DNA from: Lamellibrachia columna
Taxonomy: Eukaryota > Annelida > Polychaeta > Sabellida > Siboglinidae
Direction: 5' to 3'
DNA: 64,000 nucleotides
Assembly: GCA_963662155.1 (NCBI GenBank)
Contig: OY759261.1
Coordinates: 68,961,845-69,025,844 of the forward strand
A model generated the notes under the pieces. That model worked only from the letters and a program-made list of their open reading frames with translations. It made no database searches and was not told where the DNA came from. Every line of letters starts with the position of its first letter. Positions within the stretch are counted from its first letter, which is position 1. The position numbers were made by a program, and so were the translations under genes. This document shows, piece by piece, positions 39,490-53,876 of the stretch.

Positions 39490-40010
39490 TCGGCCCGCCG
39501 CCAACTCGTTCACTGTCAATGGGTCCACTGTCAACTCGTTCACTGACAACGGGTCCACTGTCAACTCGTTCACTGTCAAAGGGTCCGTCATCAACTCGTT
39601 CACTGTCAAAGTGTCCACTGTCAACTCGTTCACTCTCAAAGGGTTCACTGTCCACTCGTTCACTGTCAAAGGGTACATCGTCAACTCGTTCACTGGCAAA
39701 GGGTCCACTGTCAACTCTTTCGCTGTCAAATCGGTCACCATCAACACGTTCATTGTCAAAAGGTCCACCGTCAACTCGTTCACTGTCAAAGGGTCCATCA
39801 TCAACTCGTTCACTGTCAAAGTGTCCACTGTCAACTCATTCACACTCAAAGGGTTCACTGTCCATTTGTTCACTGTCAAAAGGTCCACCGTGACTCGTGC
39901 ACTCTCAAAGGGTCCATTGTCAACTCGTTCTCTGTCAAAGGATCCATTGTCAACTCATTCAATGTCAAAGGTTCAACTGCCAACTCATTCACTGTCAAAG
40001 GTACATTGTC
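39490..40010. repeat. 30-bp minisatellite, G3 module
   Basis: About 17 units of the GTTCACTGTCAA / TCCACTGTCAACTC family, 100 bp 5' of exon 1. A segment of about 210 bp (39560-39670) recurs at 39775-39875, a higher-order copy. Translations such as DPLTVNELTV are satellite artefacts. Confidence 0.93.
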
Positions 40011-40056
40011 CATTCACACCTATCTTAACAATTTATGTAGCTCAAAATGTAAAGTG

Positions 40057-40302
40057 TGTGACTCCGATCGTCTTACAGTTGTGGTCGTCATGTGTTTTCA
40101 ACATTTTGTGTTAAACATGACTTTGATCGGAGACTTAGTGTGAGGCGAAGCGTCAGCGACAACATAAGAGTACACACAGCTGTTTCTAAACGAATCGCCG
40201 TAACAACGGGGAATAACACACTAAGTCTCGAAACAAAGTCATGTTTAACACAAAATATTGAAAACACATGACGGCCACACAGGTAAGACGATCGGAGTCA
40301 CA
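40057..40302. repeat. Inverted duplication of the module's 5' exon region
   Basis: Imperfect arms 40057-40142 and 40216-40302 contain GTGACTCCGATCGTCTTAC and its complement, with 73 bp between. The right arm reads CCACACAG|GTAAGACGATCG on the plus strand, the same exon border as at 61240 in G7. The left arm carries that border on the minus strand in degraded form. Confidence 0.85.
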
Positions 40303-40314
40303 TAGAAGGTGAGG

Positions 40315-40620
40315 TAAGTATGCAACCATTCACAACAACAATTACCTACCGAACTGTATAAATCTGCTGTGCCGGAATCACGACTTCACCGAGCCTGACT
40401 TTGATTACACGTGTGTCGGGCTTCACGCTTGTACACCGTCATATAATGTCTTCACAATCGCACTTTGCACCGCTGATGAAATTAGAGGCAATTACGGAGT
40501 ACTCGAAAGATTTAGATGTTGACATGTCATGAATAAGCCTGTTTATTAAGCGACCTGATTGGAATTATTTAATGCATTATTAGGGATAAATATACAATAT
40601 TCAAATGACATCGAGCCGAC
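40315..40620 (-). promoter_or_regulatory. Galaxin module 5' block (G3)
   Basis: Matches the other 5' blocks. On the gene strand it ends in CAGATTTATACAGTTCGGTA followed by GTAATTG, a possible donor after a noncoding exon. This is the best candidate region for the G3 promoter, but no core element is certain. Confidence 0.42.
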
Positions 40621-40624
40621 ACTG

Positions 40625-42610
<1,986 letters not shown>

Positions 42611-42840
42611 TGCCCTATACAGATATTTCGAACACTCGCGAAGCTGAGATTGTAAAATCACCAACGTGTATCACATTGTCGTCAACGAGTACAGCTGTAG
42701 ACTTGGGTTCCTCTGGAAGATACTCTCTTTTGCCATCATCCATGTGCATACAATTCCAGGCCATCCATTGTGTTTTATATATGATCGCATCAAGTCGAGA
42801 GCTTTGCCAACGAAACCAAGCCGTAGCGCAAACGTAATCG
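42611..42840 (-). pseudogene. L2-like relic (STAVLVDDNVIHVGD segment)
   Basis: The minus strand reads STAVLVDDNVIHVGDFTISA. This matches the region between the reverse transcriptase core and C-terminus of L2-group LINEs. It shares the GTAGACTTGGGTTCC and AAACGTAATCGTCGAATTAA stretches with 30780-30895. Confidence 0.55.
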
Positions 42841-42879
42841 TCGAATTAAAAAAAAAATGTCATCGCTAAGTAACTCAAC

Positions 42880-43330
<451 letters not shown>

Positions 43331-43535
43331 TGTCACTCATAGTACATTGACCGAAAACTTTGGATTTGATATATTACCATTAATTGTATCGTCCATGACT
43401 AGCACCACACCACTACTGCTGGTGTTACTATTTGTGTATCTTTCTGTTTCTTTCTGTTTTCTTCTGATAATCATAACGAATAATGATAAAAACATTAGCA
43501 CCAGTTTAAAAAACCCTCCCGCGTGTTCCTTGCAG

Positions 43536-44448
43536 AGTTGCTGCGGGAGTGTCAGCTACGTCCTCTCAACGAGGACTTTCAGTCGTAAGTACAAAGGCGT
43601 ATGCGGATCATCTCTCACTTAATTCTGTACACAACTGTTAGTAATATTACCTGCAAGTAGATTAATTAATTGTTTCGGAGTGTCGTGCAGTGTAGCGTGT
43701 GTTGTTGAGAACAGGAGTAGCGTTAGTTGGCACAGTCCCGGTGTACCTGTGTTCTCTTGGATTAGTCTGTACGGAAGATGAAAACAGCGTATGAATTTAT
43801 CCATCGATTTCCCTGATTACTTTGCCATGTGTTAAGGTCGACCACAATGAACAAATGTTTCAGTAATAGCAGCAGTTGCACCAGCATCATCATTATTATC
43901 ATCATCATCGGCAGCAGCAGCAAACGATCACCAACATCAACACCATAGTCACCATCACCACCATCAGCAACAGCAAAAACACCGCCTCCACCACCAACAC
44001 CACTACCGCCACCAAAACCACCACCACTAACCCAACCACCAAAACCACCACCACTAACCCAACCACCAAAACCACAACCACACCACCAACACCGCCACCA
44101 CATCGCTACCACCTACAACAAAAACAACAACAACACCATCACCACCAAACCAACCACCAACAACAACACCACCACCGCCGACACCAGTAATCAGAACATG
44201 GCAAGATGCATACGTCGTCCGTTCTTTGTAGATACTCCTTCGGCATGGCGTGCTGCGGCAATGAGATGTTCAGGCACAGCGAGTCGATCTGCTGTCACGG
44301 AGTGCTGCACCGCTACACCGCCGACACGAGGTGCTGCTACCGCAAGGCATACAACGTTCGGCAGTTCATCTGCTGCAAAGGAACTCTCCATCGCAAGAGG
44401 ACGCAGCGGGAGGGATGCTGCGGACGGGAGCTGTGTCGGCGTTACTGA
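43536..44448 (+). pseudogene. G4, 5'-truncated galaxin-like pseudogene
   Basis: Exon 3 at 43536-43584 and exon 4 at 44232-44448 remain. Exons 1 and 2 are absent. Exon 3 is only 49 nt: 22 bp around the second CC pair are missing, so its 3' phase no longer matches exon 4. Exon 4 is open and intact, beginning YSFGMACCGNEMFRHSESIC and ending CCGRELCRRY, with acceptor TTCTTTGTAG. It is the same subtype as G3 exon 4, differing at few residues. With no start or signal peptide it cannot make a secreted protein unless a distant exon is used. Exon 4's integrity suggests recent loss or gene conversion. Confidence 0.85.
43870..44190. repeat. (CCA)n/(CAT)n/(CAA)n triplet tract in G4 intron 3
   Basis: Degenerate triplets, CAT then ACC-rich, with a 27-bp duplication (CCACCACTAACCCAACCACC) near 44022-44070. 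It corresponds to the (ACC)n tracts before exon 4 in other copies. Confidence 0.93.
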
Positions 44449-45440
44449 ACTGTCTCGTACAAGCAGGAATGACGCAACATGCGCAATGACGTAATAGTTA
44501 CGTGTATAATCGAGAACGATCAGTGATGCTGGAGAAATGTTCACTACATTTGATTTAAATAATATTTTGTATAATACAGGATCCCCGCAGACAGTCATAG
44601 AATATAACGTAACAATACAATTTACAACAATCAGCTGAAATTGCGTCTTACTATTTATGTAAACAAATTGTAAGTGGACCGGAATTTGTGGGGGTTTCTG
44701 AGCTCCATACAAGCCTATCTCTCGCAATAGTTCCCGAAATTACGTTAGTAATTTATCGTTAACAAACTGCATTTATATGACCAGTTAAGGCATCAACCCA
44801 ATCATTAGTAACAAAATAACGCCATGTATATTGCGACTGGATCTAGCAAATAAGTATTGTAGAAAGTAAATTCATCGGCTAGTATTAATCGTAGACTGCA
44901 GGAATTGCCTTAGTTAACGTTTTATTTTAATCATGTTTGCATCTGATTTATTTGAATTTAATGGAAATAAATGTTGCATTAAAGTTCGTGTAATACTTGT
45001 TCGTTCCTCTTTGGTGACGAAGAACACAAGTCCGTTTTCTGAAGACTGCCGGCTGACACCACTAGTTCGTAAATTTGGACTGAAATAATGTCCAAGTAAA
45101 TATGCTCTTGTGGTCAATATTGGGTAGTAATAAATCATTATTGTTATTATTATTAATATTGTAATTTAACCCGATAAAAATAGTGTTGTTTGCAGACAAC
45201 TGTCATATGTTGTGACAAACCAACAAGGCGAAAGAAGACGTTTCTGTGTTAGGCTTACACCACATGATCAAAGAATAACCACCCTGGACGGAAATACGGT
45301 TTCTAACGTCTCATCTCATATATTTCCAATTTCTTTCCGTCATGCCATAAGCTAGACGAGAAAAAGGCGTTTGCCATGGAGTTTTCAGACGTCATTAACA
45401 CTCGGTTAAAAATTGTGGTCATTTACGTAGGAATGTCGCG
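44449..45440 (+). other. G4 3' flank
   Basis: Conserved 3' flank as after G6. It has GGGGGTTTCTGAGCTCCATA near 44691 and ATGGAAATAAATGTTGCATT (AATAAA candidate) near 44960. No coding. Confidence 0.55.
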
Positions 45441-45455
45441 ATTTTTAATCCCAGT

Positions 45456-45872
<417 letters not shown>

Positions 45873-46140
45873 GTGCGTTTGCCCCATTGTTCAGCATAAT
45901 GGTGTGGCCTGTCTACAACCCACTTCCATATTCACCAGTTTCTTCATCGCTACACCAACAGTCTGTTACCTCAACGCTTGTATTCAGTCTGCTTCTATTT
46001 CCGTGACATGTATTCTTATATTTTTATTCTAACAAGACATGTCTATTATGGAAATTCCCAGAAAACACACCGGACGGTCACGGGTGGTATCACAATTGTG
46101 GTGACAGAAAAGACAACGGTGACGGTAAAATTTATATCAA

Positions 46141-46144
<4 letters not shown>

Positions 46145-46195
<51 letters not shown>

Positions 46196-46556
46196 AGGAG
46201 TGAGGGAGTGAGGGAGTGAGGAAGGGAGGGAGGGAGGGAGGCAGGGAGTGAGTGAGGGAGGGAGGGAGGGAGGGAGGGAGTGAGTGAGTGAGTGAGTGAG
46301 TGAGTGTGTGAGTGAGTGTGTGTGAGTGAGTGAGTGAGTGAGTGAGTGAGTGAGTGAGTGAGTGAGTGAGTGAGTGAGAGGGTGAGTGAGTGAGTGAGTG
46401 AGTGAGTGAGTGATTGAGTGAGTGAGTGAGTGAGTGAGTGAGTGAGTGAGTGAGTGAGTAAGGGAGGGAGGGAGGCAGGGAGGCAGGGAGGCAGGGAGGC
46501 AGGGAGGGAGGCAGGGAGTGAGTGAGGGAGGGAAGGAGTGAGTGAGTGTGGGAGTT

Positions 46557-46590
<34 letters not shown>
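46145..46590. repeat. (TA)n then (GAGT)n/(GGAG)n tract
   Basis: TA to 46191, then GAGG/GAGT tetramers to about 46555 and (GA)n to 46590. It mirrors the (ACTC)n and (CT)n tracts of the minus-strand modules at 16.8, 18.5 and 29.2 kb. Confidence 0.97.
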
Positions 46591-46594
<4 letters not shown>

Positions 46595-46774
46595 ATTAGC
46601 CGAAATTAAAGAAACTTTCTTCGCACAACGTAATACTGACGGGCGTACAACGAAATGAATAGTATAGCGGACGCCGTATCATGTAGACTGACAAATGCGT
46701 GAGAACCCGTGTCTTCAATGTGTGTGCTGAACTGTGGATGTAGGTGTGGTCAAGCGAAAGCTATAGTTCGGTTG

Positions 46775-46930
46775 TCGGTTCAATGCTACTTGAATATTGT
46801 GTATTTAGCCCTAATAATACATTAAATAATTCCGTATTATAGCTTAGTAAACAGACTTACACGTCAACATCTTTCGAGTACCTCCTTGACGCCTATATTC
46901 AATCAAGCATTTAAGCATAAAATAATTATG
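46775..46930 (+). promoter_or_regulatory. Galaxin module 5' block (G5, truncated)
   Basis: Contains CTACTTGAATATTGTGTATT, the TTAAATAATTCCGTATTATA stretch and CACGTCAACATCTTTCGAGT, as at 60790-60900. It is cut off before the minisatellite and exon 1, which are missing in G5. Confidence 0.42.
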
Positions 46931-47040
46931 TAGAACTAATTAATTATGTAGAACTAATCTCCCGTAATTTACATGGAATTAGCAATAAACTTCCACGCCA
47001 TCTAGCGAGCGTTCCGCGTCCTCGCTTCCTGTGTCTGTAG

Positions 47041-48122
47041 AGTCGGGCAACTGTGCTACGTCCCTGGCTGGGGTCAGCCTGGACAGATCCGCCGCGCCCC
47101 CTCCAGGAGTTCGCAGTGCTGTGGTAGTATGACACCAGGAGGCAGCTCTGTTGCGAATGCGTCGTGAGGGGAAGGTCGTCTGTGACCGCGACGGTATAAG
47201 TCTTACCACCGTAGTCGTCGTCAACATCTTTCATTTATTTTCGTCTATGTTGTCGCTGCATGACCGCGCCCATCCATTCCCTTTTGCTGCTTGACGGCGC
47301 CCACACACTCCCCTCTGATGTGTGACCGCGCCCACACGCGCCCCCTTGCTGCATGACCGCGCTCGCCCACTCGGTTAGCCCGTATTAACGACCATTCACG
47401 CGCCCACCCACTCGGTCAGCCTGTATTAACGGCCATTCACGCGCCCACCCACTCGGTCAGCCCGTATTAACGACCATTCACGCGCCCACCCACTCGGTCA
47501 GCCCGTATTAACGGCCATTCACGCGCCCACCCACTCGGTCAGAACGTATTAACGACCATTCACGCGCCCACCCACTCGGTCAGCCTGTATTAACGGCCAT
47601 TCACGCGCCCACCCACTCGGTCAGCCCGTATTAACGACCATTCACGCGCCCACCCACTCGGTCAGCCCGTATTAACGGCCATTCACGCGCCCACCCACTC
47701 GGTCAGCCCGTATTAACGACCATTCACGCGCCCACCCACTCGGTCAGCCCGTATTAACGGCCATTCACGCGCCCGCCCACTCGGTCAGCCCGTATTAACG
47801 GCCATTCACGCGCCCACCCACTCGGTCAGCCCGTATTAACGGCCATTCACGCGCCCACCCACTCGGTCAGCCCGTATTAACGGCCATTCACGCGCCCACG
47901 TGCACACAAATAAATCGCACACCTCTGCTGCTGCCGTCGCAGCTTCCGCTGCCGCTGCAGCTACTGCTGCTGCCGCTACATTTCAAAAACTAAATATAAT
48001 AATAATCACAGCAGCACTAACTTGATAAACCCTCCCGCGTGTCCCTTGCAGGGTTGCTGCGGGACTGTCAGCTACACCCTCTCACCGAGGACTTGCTGCG
48101 GAAACAAACTGTACCTGAAGTC
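47041..48122 (+). pseudogene. G5, galaxin-like pseudogene (deleted exon 2, intact exon 3)
   Basis: Exon 2 spans 47041-47194 with the usual acceptor (CTGTGTCTGTAG). An internal deletion joins GGGCAACT to TGCTACGTCCCT, removing the first CC pair and shifting the frame. A second deletion of about 7 bp lies near 47133 (GGTAGTATGACACC). Its donor is GTATAA rather than GTATGT. Exon 3 at 48052-48122 is full length (71 nt) and open, with two CC pairs. Exon 1 and exon 4 are absent: upstream is the truncated 5' block, downstream the triplicated block copy 3. Intron 2 holds a 41-bp minisatellite. Confidence 0.87.
47366..47898. repeat. 41-bp minisatellite, about 13 units, partly dimeric
   Basis: CTCGGTCAG recurs every 41 bp (47411, 47452, 47493 and so on). 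Units alternate between CGACCATTC and CGGCCATTC over the first ten, giving an 82-bp higher-order dimer. The last three are all CGGCC. It lies in G5 intron 2 and grades from TGCATGACCGCGCCCAC units like those at 62755-63222. Confidence 0.95.
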
Positions 48123-48689
<567 letters not shown>

Positions 48690-48829
48690 ATGGTGAGATG
48701 GCGCTGTTACAGGACGCTTCACTTGGAGCTTTGGCAACTAATGGACCATACAACCGGAAACGGAAGTGATTCATGGAGGACGCTAAATTTTTACTTGTTC
48801 ATTTCCTCTCCTTAACTACTCGTACGTTC

Positions 48830-49215
48830 ATATGTTTCTAAATATGTCATTGTTTCAAAACATCAAATGAATCTTACACTACAAGCATTTCACAAATATC
48901 TTGTTGACATTCGACGTATTTGACATTTGTCTATTAGCGTCTAGCGGACATACATAAAACTATTAGCGTCTAGCGGACATACATAAAACTTGGCTGTTTT
49001 CATTTTTACCACTAGGATCCGCCACTGCAGAGCTTGGTAACTGGAAATCGATCATTATTATTACTTCCGGTGTTTATGGTAAACAAATAATGCATATAGT
49101 TTTGTGATGCTACCCACTTTCGGGAATTATTTTATTGGTTGATTGAATCGGTCCGGAAACTTGTCATGAGTGGTCAACCAAACGCTTTCCAGGTCATGAT
49201 AATCTTTCAAAAATA
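48830..49215. other. Triplicated block, copy 3 (first part)
   Basis: Aligns with 31210-31620 (for example TTGATTGAATCGGTCCGGAA). It is cut by a retroelement fragment at 49216. A 32-bp direct duplication (TTAGCGTCTAGCGGACATAC) lies at about 48935-48990. Confidence 0.7.
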
Positions 49216-49865
49216 CCGGCACATAGAAGAGACAAAAGGTAGAGTATTGTGCGGACCGGGAATATCGGCGGAATTCAGGGTGGACGTCGGCCTGAGACTG
49301 TATGGAAAGAAACTGAACAAACGAGACAGCTTTATATAACTGGTGGAGCGGTTTGCGGGGACGGCGGCAAGGAGACAAAAATCCGCAGGAGAATCCAAGT
49401 TGGGGCGAGTGCGTGGAGGAAAGTGGAAGTGGTGATGGGAGATAGACACATATTTCGAAAGCTAAAAGGAAAGGTTCTTAACTCATGCATAACACCTGCA
49501 TGCCTACACGGCCTGGAGACCATGGCGATGACAGAAAACAACAAGAAAGACGGCAAGTTTGTGTGAGAGAGAGTCTCACAAGGAAGCTGGTGAGGAGCCG
49601 GCTAAAGTGAGCTGGACATGTGGACAGAATGGAAGGGGTGCGATTGACAAAGAGAGCGGATGCGCTTGGAGTGGAGGGTAGAACGAGAAGAGGAAGATCG
49701 AGACTGAAACGGAAGGACTGCGTGAAGAGAGATTTAGTGGGAGTGGGAAATGAGGGCGAGGGATAGAGGGGAGTGGAGACGATTTGTGGAGACGGTAGTA
49801 AAACGGGACTAGTTTGAAGAAGAATGGGAAATAAAAATTGACGATCTGTATCGGTGCCAGCCTCA
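49216..49865 (+). mobile_element. 5'-truncated non-LTR retroelement 3' fragment
   Basis: The plus strand reads RRRIQVGASAWRKVEVVMGD, KLKGKVLNSCITPACLHGLE and then, across frameshifts, WAGHVDRMEG-like and GRSRLKRKDCVKRDL-like codons. This is the C-terminal part of a jockey/RTE-related reverse transcriptase, different from the element at 1327-4559. It is inserted into block copy 3; copy 2 lacks it. Confidence 0.75.
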
Positions 49866-50309
49866 CCCCGGACTACAGGGAAAATAAGGAGAGCAATAAC
49901 AATGGCGGTTATACTACTTCTTCCAGACGACGTAACACTGTTGCATTATTTGATCAGACGTGTCGTTTCGTACGGATTACACATTTTCAATACGATTTTT
50001 TTGCAGGAAAACGACCGTGTCCCTGATTTAAACGGATTTGTTTGTACGTATTTTCTTGGTTTAGTCATAAAAATTCAAAATCGAATGACGTCTTCACTTA
50101 TAGTGGTCGACGCACAAATACTCTTGATACGTGCACGGAAAATAAGAAATATATAATAACATTGGCTTACATCTATCAAAGCAGCAATTTGGGGTGAGGA
50201 ACATGATGAAAGTAGTAGAAAAGGCAGTGGAAAAGATAGATTCCATCACTGACTGAAGCTCTGCGTGGAAATGTTGAATGTGCAGTCGTAATGTCAATTG
50301 GCAGAATGG

Positions 50310-50530
50310 TTCAAAGTGGAAATAAGAGTGACACAGGGCTGTTTGCTGTCACCTACCCTGTTCAGTTTGTTCCTGGGGTTCGTCATGGCTGACCTGAAGA
50401 GCTTATCCAATGAGATCAAGTTAGATACACATCTCAGCTTTGACAACAGATATGTACCAATCACAACACTTATGTCCACCGTGTTTGAGAAACCACAACT
50501 CTCCACTGAATAACTGAATAACGAAAATCA
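50310..50530 (+). pseudogene. Reverse transcriptase relic (block copy 3)
   Basis: Reads VEIRVTQGCLLSPTLFSLFL, FVMADLKSLSNEIKLDTHLS and then RYVPITTLMSTVFEKPQLST. The catalytic YADD is replaced by YVPI. Terminated by TAA after QLSTE. Confidence 0.6.
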
Positions 50531-50674
50531 ACTTTAATAAGTGTGACGCATCCCTCCGTTCGGACTAAAGGTATGCTTGGCTAAAACACTCTCATGTATG
50601 AAAACAACAAAACAAAAGGATCACTATCTAGTCCATAGTTATAGATAGACATGAACATGAGACAACGGAAAACG

Positions 50675-50812
50675 ATCAGCGTCCTGGCGAACAAAGGTAG
50701 ACCGTTCAGAGTCCTGGCGAACAAAGCTAGAACTATCAGAGTCCTGGCGAACAAAGCTAGAACGATCAGAGTCCTGGCGAACAAAGCTAGAACGATGACG
50801 GTCCTGGTGAAC
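50675..50812. repeat. 30-bp minisatellite, about 4.5 units
   Basis: Same unit as 32585-32690 (GAGTCCTGGCGAACAAAGCT). Confidence 0.92.
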
Positions 50813-51435
50813 ACTAGTCCAAGCACACATTCCCTCGCCAGATATATTTTTATATGATGTTGCACGTAATAGTAGACCTGCCAAACATGGAAAAGACCTC
50901 TAGACATTTTTAAAGGCATTGTTTGTTAACAGCGGGCATCCATGTTGAATCAGTCATTCATGAAAAAAAATTGGGTGGATATCATCGTCAATTTTTTATT
51001 TCAAAGTAATTTTGAAAGGACATACAGTACCCCGGGGGTATTTTTTTTTAATATTTGCATAAAACTGAAGTTTGTATATTTTGCAGGTGTACTGTATGTG
51101 TTACCAGGTGTTGAACTTTGAATTTTCACATGAATGTATGGAAACATTCAAAGTTAAAGTGCCATTTTCTGTGTGTTTATTGTGTGCATCAAAGTGTGTT
51201 TGCGCACACAATATATGGGGTTGAAATTATGTAGGGGAAGGTTAGTACTCTTTTCAGCTTTTTTCGAAATTCATCTGGGGCGGCCGCCGCTGGATGACAA
51301 AAGCCGGTGTGTGTGCAGCCAACACCACAGAGAACATGCCAGATGGCAATGCCTACTACCGCGCTGTGAGAGGACACCAACTGACGTAGTAAGTATGTGG
51401 CGCATCAAATGGCCGATATTTGAAATGTGGCCGGC

Positions 51436-51502
51436 TGAACATGGTCGTGAACATGGTCGTGAACATGGTCGTGAACATGGTCGTGAACATGGTCGTGAGC
51501 AT
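51436..51502. repeat. 12-bp satellite (GAACATGGTCGT)n
   Basis: Five to six units within the block. Copy 1 has a single diverged unit near 4840 (CACGAACATTATG), so the expansion is specific to copy 3. Confidence 0.92.
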
Positions 51503-51588
51503 GATGTAGAAATCAAAGAACTTGCCCAAAATGTGACGTAATCGTTGAAAAAAGAAGTGACAATCACAGAGCAGAATTTTGTAATGCA

Positions 51589-51843
51589 GTGGGTCCGCTG
51601 TCAGATATTCTGAAGAACGTGAATGTTGAATGTATCATAGAGGAGTTCAGCAAGAAGCACTCTAGCAATCCAAATAGGATATGGTCGACATACATGGGAA
51701 TGGTGGAGATCCTGCTGGACTTCTTCAAAGCTAAGAGAAATGGCAATAGAACCCTTCACCTAGAAGATCTCGCTGCAATGCTGTCACAGTTCACCATTTA
51801 CGACCACACAGACTATATCATATGGGAACCTGGATATCTTTGA
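51589..51843 (+). pseudogene. Relic of uncharacterised protein family (YDHTDY segment)
   Basis: An open stretch reads RIWSTYMGMVEILLDFFKAK and AMLSQFTIYDHTDYIIWEPG before a TGA. It matches the WxxYMxMVxILLDFIRAERTG...FxxYDHxNYARW segment of an uncharacterised metazoan family. Its MVDGH and EADTR segments survive in block copies 1 and 2. The function is unknown. Confidence 0.5.
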
Positions 51844-52639
51844 GACAAGAAATTCGTCGAAAAGACAAGTTTACAAAATACGATGTGTTCAGATTACACA
51901 CGGCCTTGGCTATCAAACCTGTGCGAAAGCTACTGTAGCGATTGCTCAATGTTGTCACTGCAGATCAAACACTGGAAATTGTGAATATCCTTGAAACTTG
52001 ACCTGTTGACAGTCAACGGAGAGTGCTTGTCATCTGCAGATACATATGTCATGCTACGTCTGGTGCACTTCTTGTCCACAAAAGCTGGAACGGCAATCTC
52101 TAGAACGGCAATCTCTGGAACGGCAAGGAGACGGACATGTTACCAAATACATGCAATATTTGAGAAACTTACACGACCTGTGAGGGCTAACTTGCTCAGC
52201 TCCCATGCATTAACATCCATTAGTGGCCATGGGAATACTGTCAACTCCCATGTTGGTTGGCCCATTACAACGAATGCACCTTGCACCTTTAACTTAGTTA
52301 TTTCAGTACATCACAATGTGCTTAAATGTGAAACCAAAGACATCTTTGTGGTCTTTGCACATATAAGAGAACTAACAATTTGCACCTATAATCAAACATA
52401 TCACGCAAGTGGTTAACTAAATATACCTCGTTGAACACCGAAAATCTATTTGCACGGGCAGTGGCATATTTGTTCAGAATCCTACGTCAACAGTGCTGAC
52501 TAGGTTTCCCACAACTCCAATGTTAAGCGCTTGATCGTAGACGTAGACGATTTTAGTCACATACTTTCCAATAAGCTTGGACGTGCAGTTTGCGTCCAAA
52601 ATTAACTTATTTGTCAAGATAGTCCATTCGTTCGTTGTT

Positions 52640-53000
52640 TACTAACCTCCTCACCTTCCCATTTGACAGTTCTCTTGATCGAGTGTTTGTGTTGTGTCGA
52701 AGTCTTCGGCTGAGGTACATGCTGGAAGATTGTTGATACCGCTTCAGGCTTTAACCTTCTCCGTCGTCGACTTTTTGAAGGATCTTGACCCATTAATTCA
52801 TGCAAATGAAAATATATCAATTCCAAAACGCGACTCTTCAAAATGGGCCGAACAAAGTCTAGCATATCGCGTGGGCTTCCAAACAGCCAGTCCGCAATTG
52901 TGAATCCATTGCTTCACTACTGTCGGAAATCGGAAAAAAAGACAACTCTCTATACCTCGCTGATATAAGATATAAGAGAGATAAGATATAAGAAGATACT
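52640..53000 (-). pseudogene. THAP-domain relic
   Basis: The minus strand shows FFRFPTVVKQWIHNCGLAVW then KPTRYARLCSAHFEESRF, and, after frameshifts, LKPEAVSTIFQHVPQPKTST. The FP...W...W.P...LC..HF...F pattern and the following AVPTIF-type motif are diagnostic of the THAP zinc finger. The leading C-x2-C is not clear, and stops and shifts occur near 52865. THAP fingers occur in P-element-type transposases and host DNA-binding proteins. No transposase core is seen here. Confidence 0.7.
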
Positions 53001-53232
53001 CACTAAGACATAGTATATGTCGCCACATCCAAATGCTGCACAGTACAGCATTGTAAGAGTTTTTGCTGTGTGTAAATCCAATATACAGCACATCAAAATG
53101 TAACTGCACATCTCAACCACATTAAAAATTCACGCGATCCACACAGCCTATGTCACAGCAGCGTTGGGGGTTAAGGGGCTGCTCGCCGCTCATTGGTAAA
53201 AATTACAAATTCTGATGATTATGTCAGCCTAC

Positions 53233-53447
53233 ACGAAAACTGACATTATACCAGAATTTCGCACTTTTAGAACATATCCCCAGTAAAACACTTGGTGATA
53301 CTCTTCATAGTTGCAAATTGTTAGTTTTGGGCACTCTTATAGGTGCAATGGCCCGAAACAATGCATTTGGTTTCAATTTAAATAAAGGATTATGGATAGA
53401 AATTCAGTAAAACGACCAGAATCCAATCAAGCCTATTTCATAAATTG
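53233..53447. repeat. Left arm of perfect 215-bp inverted repeat
   Basis: The arm 53233-53447 is the exact reverse complement, as far as I can check by eye, of 53877-54091. No terminal transposon motifs or target duplications are evident at its edges. Confidence 0.92.
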
Positions 53448-53876
53448 TTTTAGTTGAACATTGAAAATGCGTGATAATGTCACCCTTTTAACCTTAGCAT
53501 CGGCAGCCAAAGGATCAGCAAGGTCTTTGTTTTGTGACAAAAACTGATGTTGAAATATGTACGTGCATACATGCACACATATATTGTGTAACAGCTTTGT
53601 AGTGTTATTTATTTTGAGTACCCCTCCACTCAGTCCGGTACAAAGGTTGACTGAGAAGACTTGTGTACAGTATATAGCTACGCATTGCACTGCTGGCTCT
53701 ACATAATGGTCCCCGATCACGTTCGAGTAAAATTGTGATTTTGGCAAGGCAGATTTCTTATAGTTCGGTAAGTAAGCGTGCATGCATACGTCTATGTTTA
53801 TACATGTCCAGTACCGGAAAAAGGCGTGTATGTGAGGACACTTGATTTGTCATCTTTAATGTGTGTATTGAGCTTC

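Larger units (their letters stand above)
49950..52440. other. Triplicated block, copy 3 (continued)
   Basis: Aligns with 31800-34570 and 1-1230 plus 4640-5000. It contains a reverse transcriptase relic (50310-50530), two satellites and an uncharacterised-family relic. No intact gene. Confidence 0.7.

Noticed and set aside
39443..40114. Long Ser/Thr-rich frames and the DPLTVNELTV repeat protein
   Set aside because: They are translations of the 30-bp minisatellite in three frames on both strands. No frame is favoured.
47366..47898. CRISPR-like array (regular 41-bp spacing)
   Set aside because: There are no unique spacers between repeats; the whole unit repeats. No cas genes are present and the context is metazoan.
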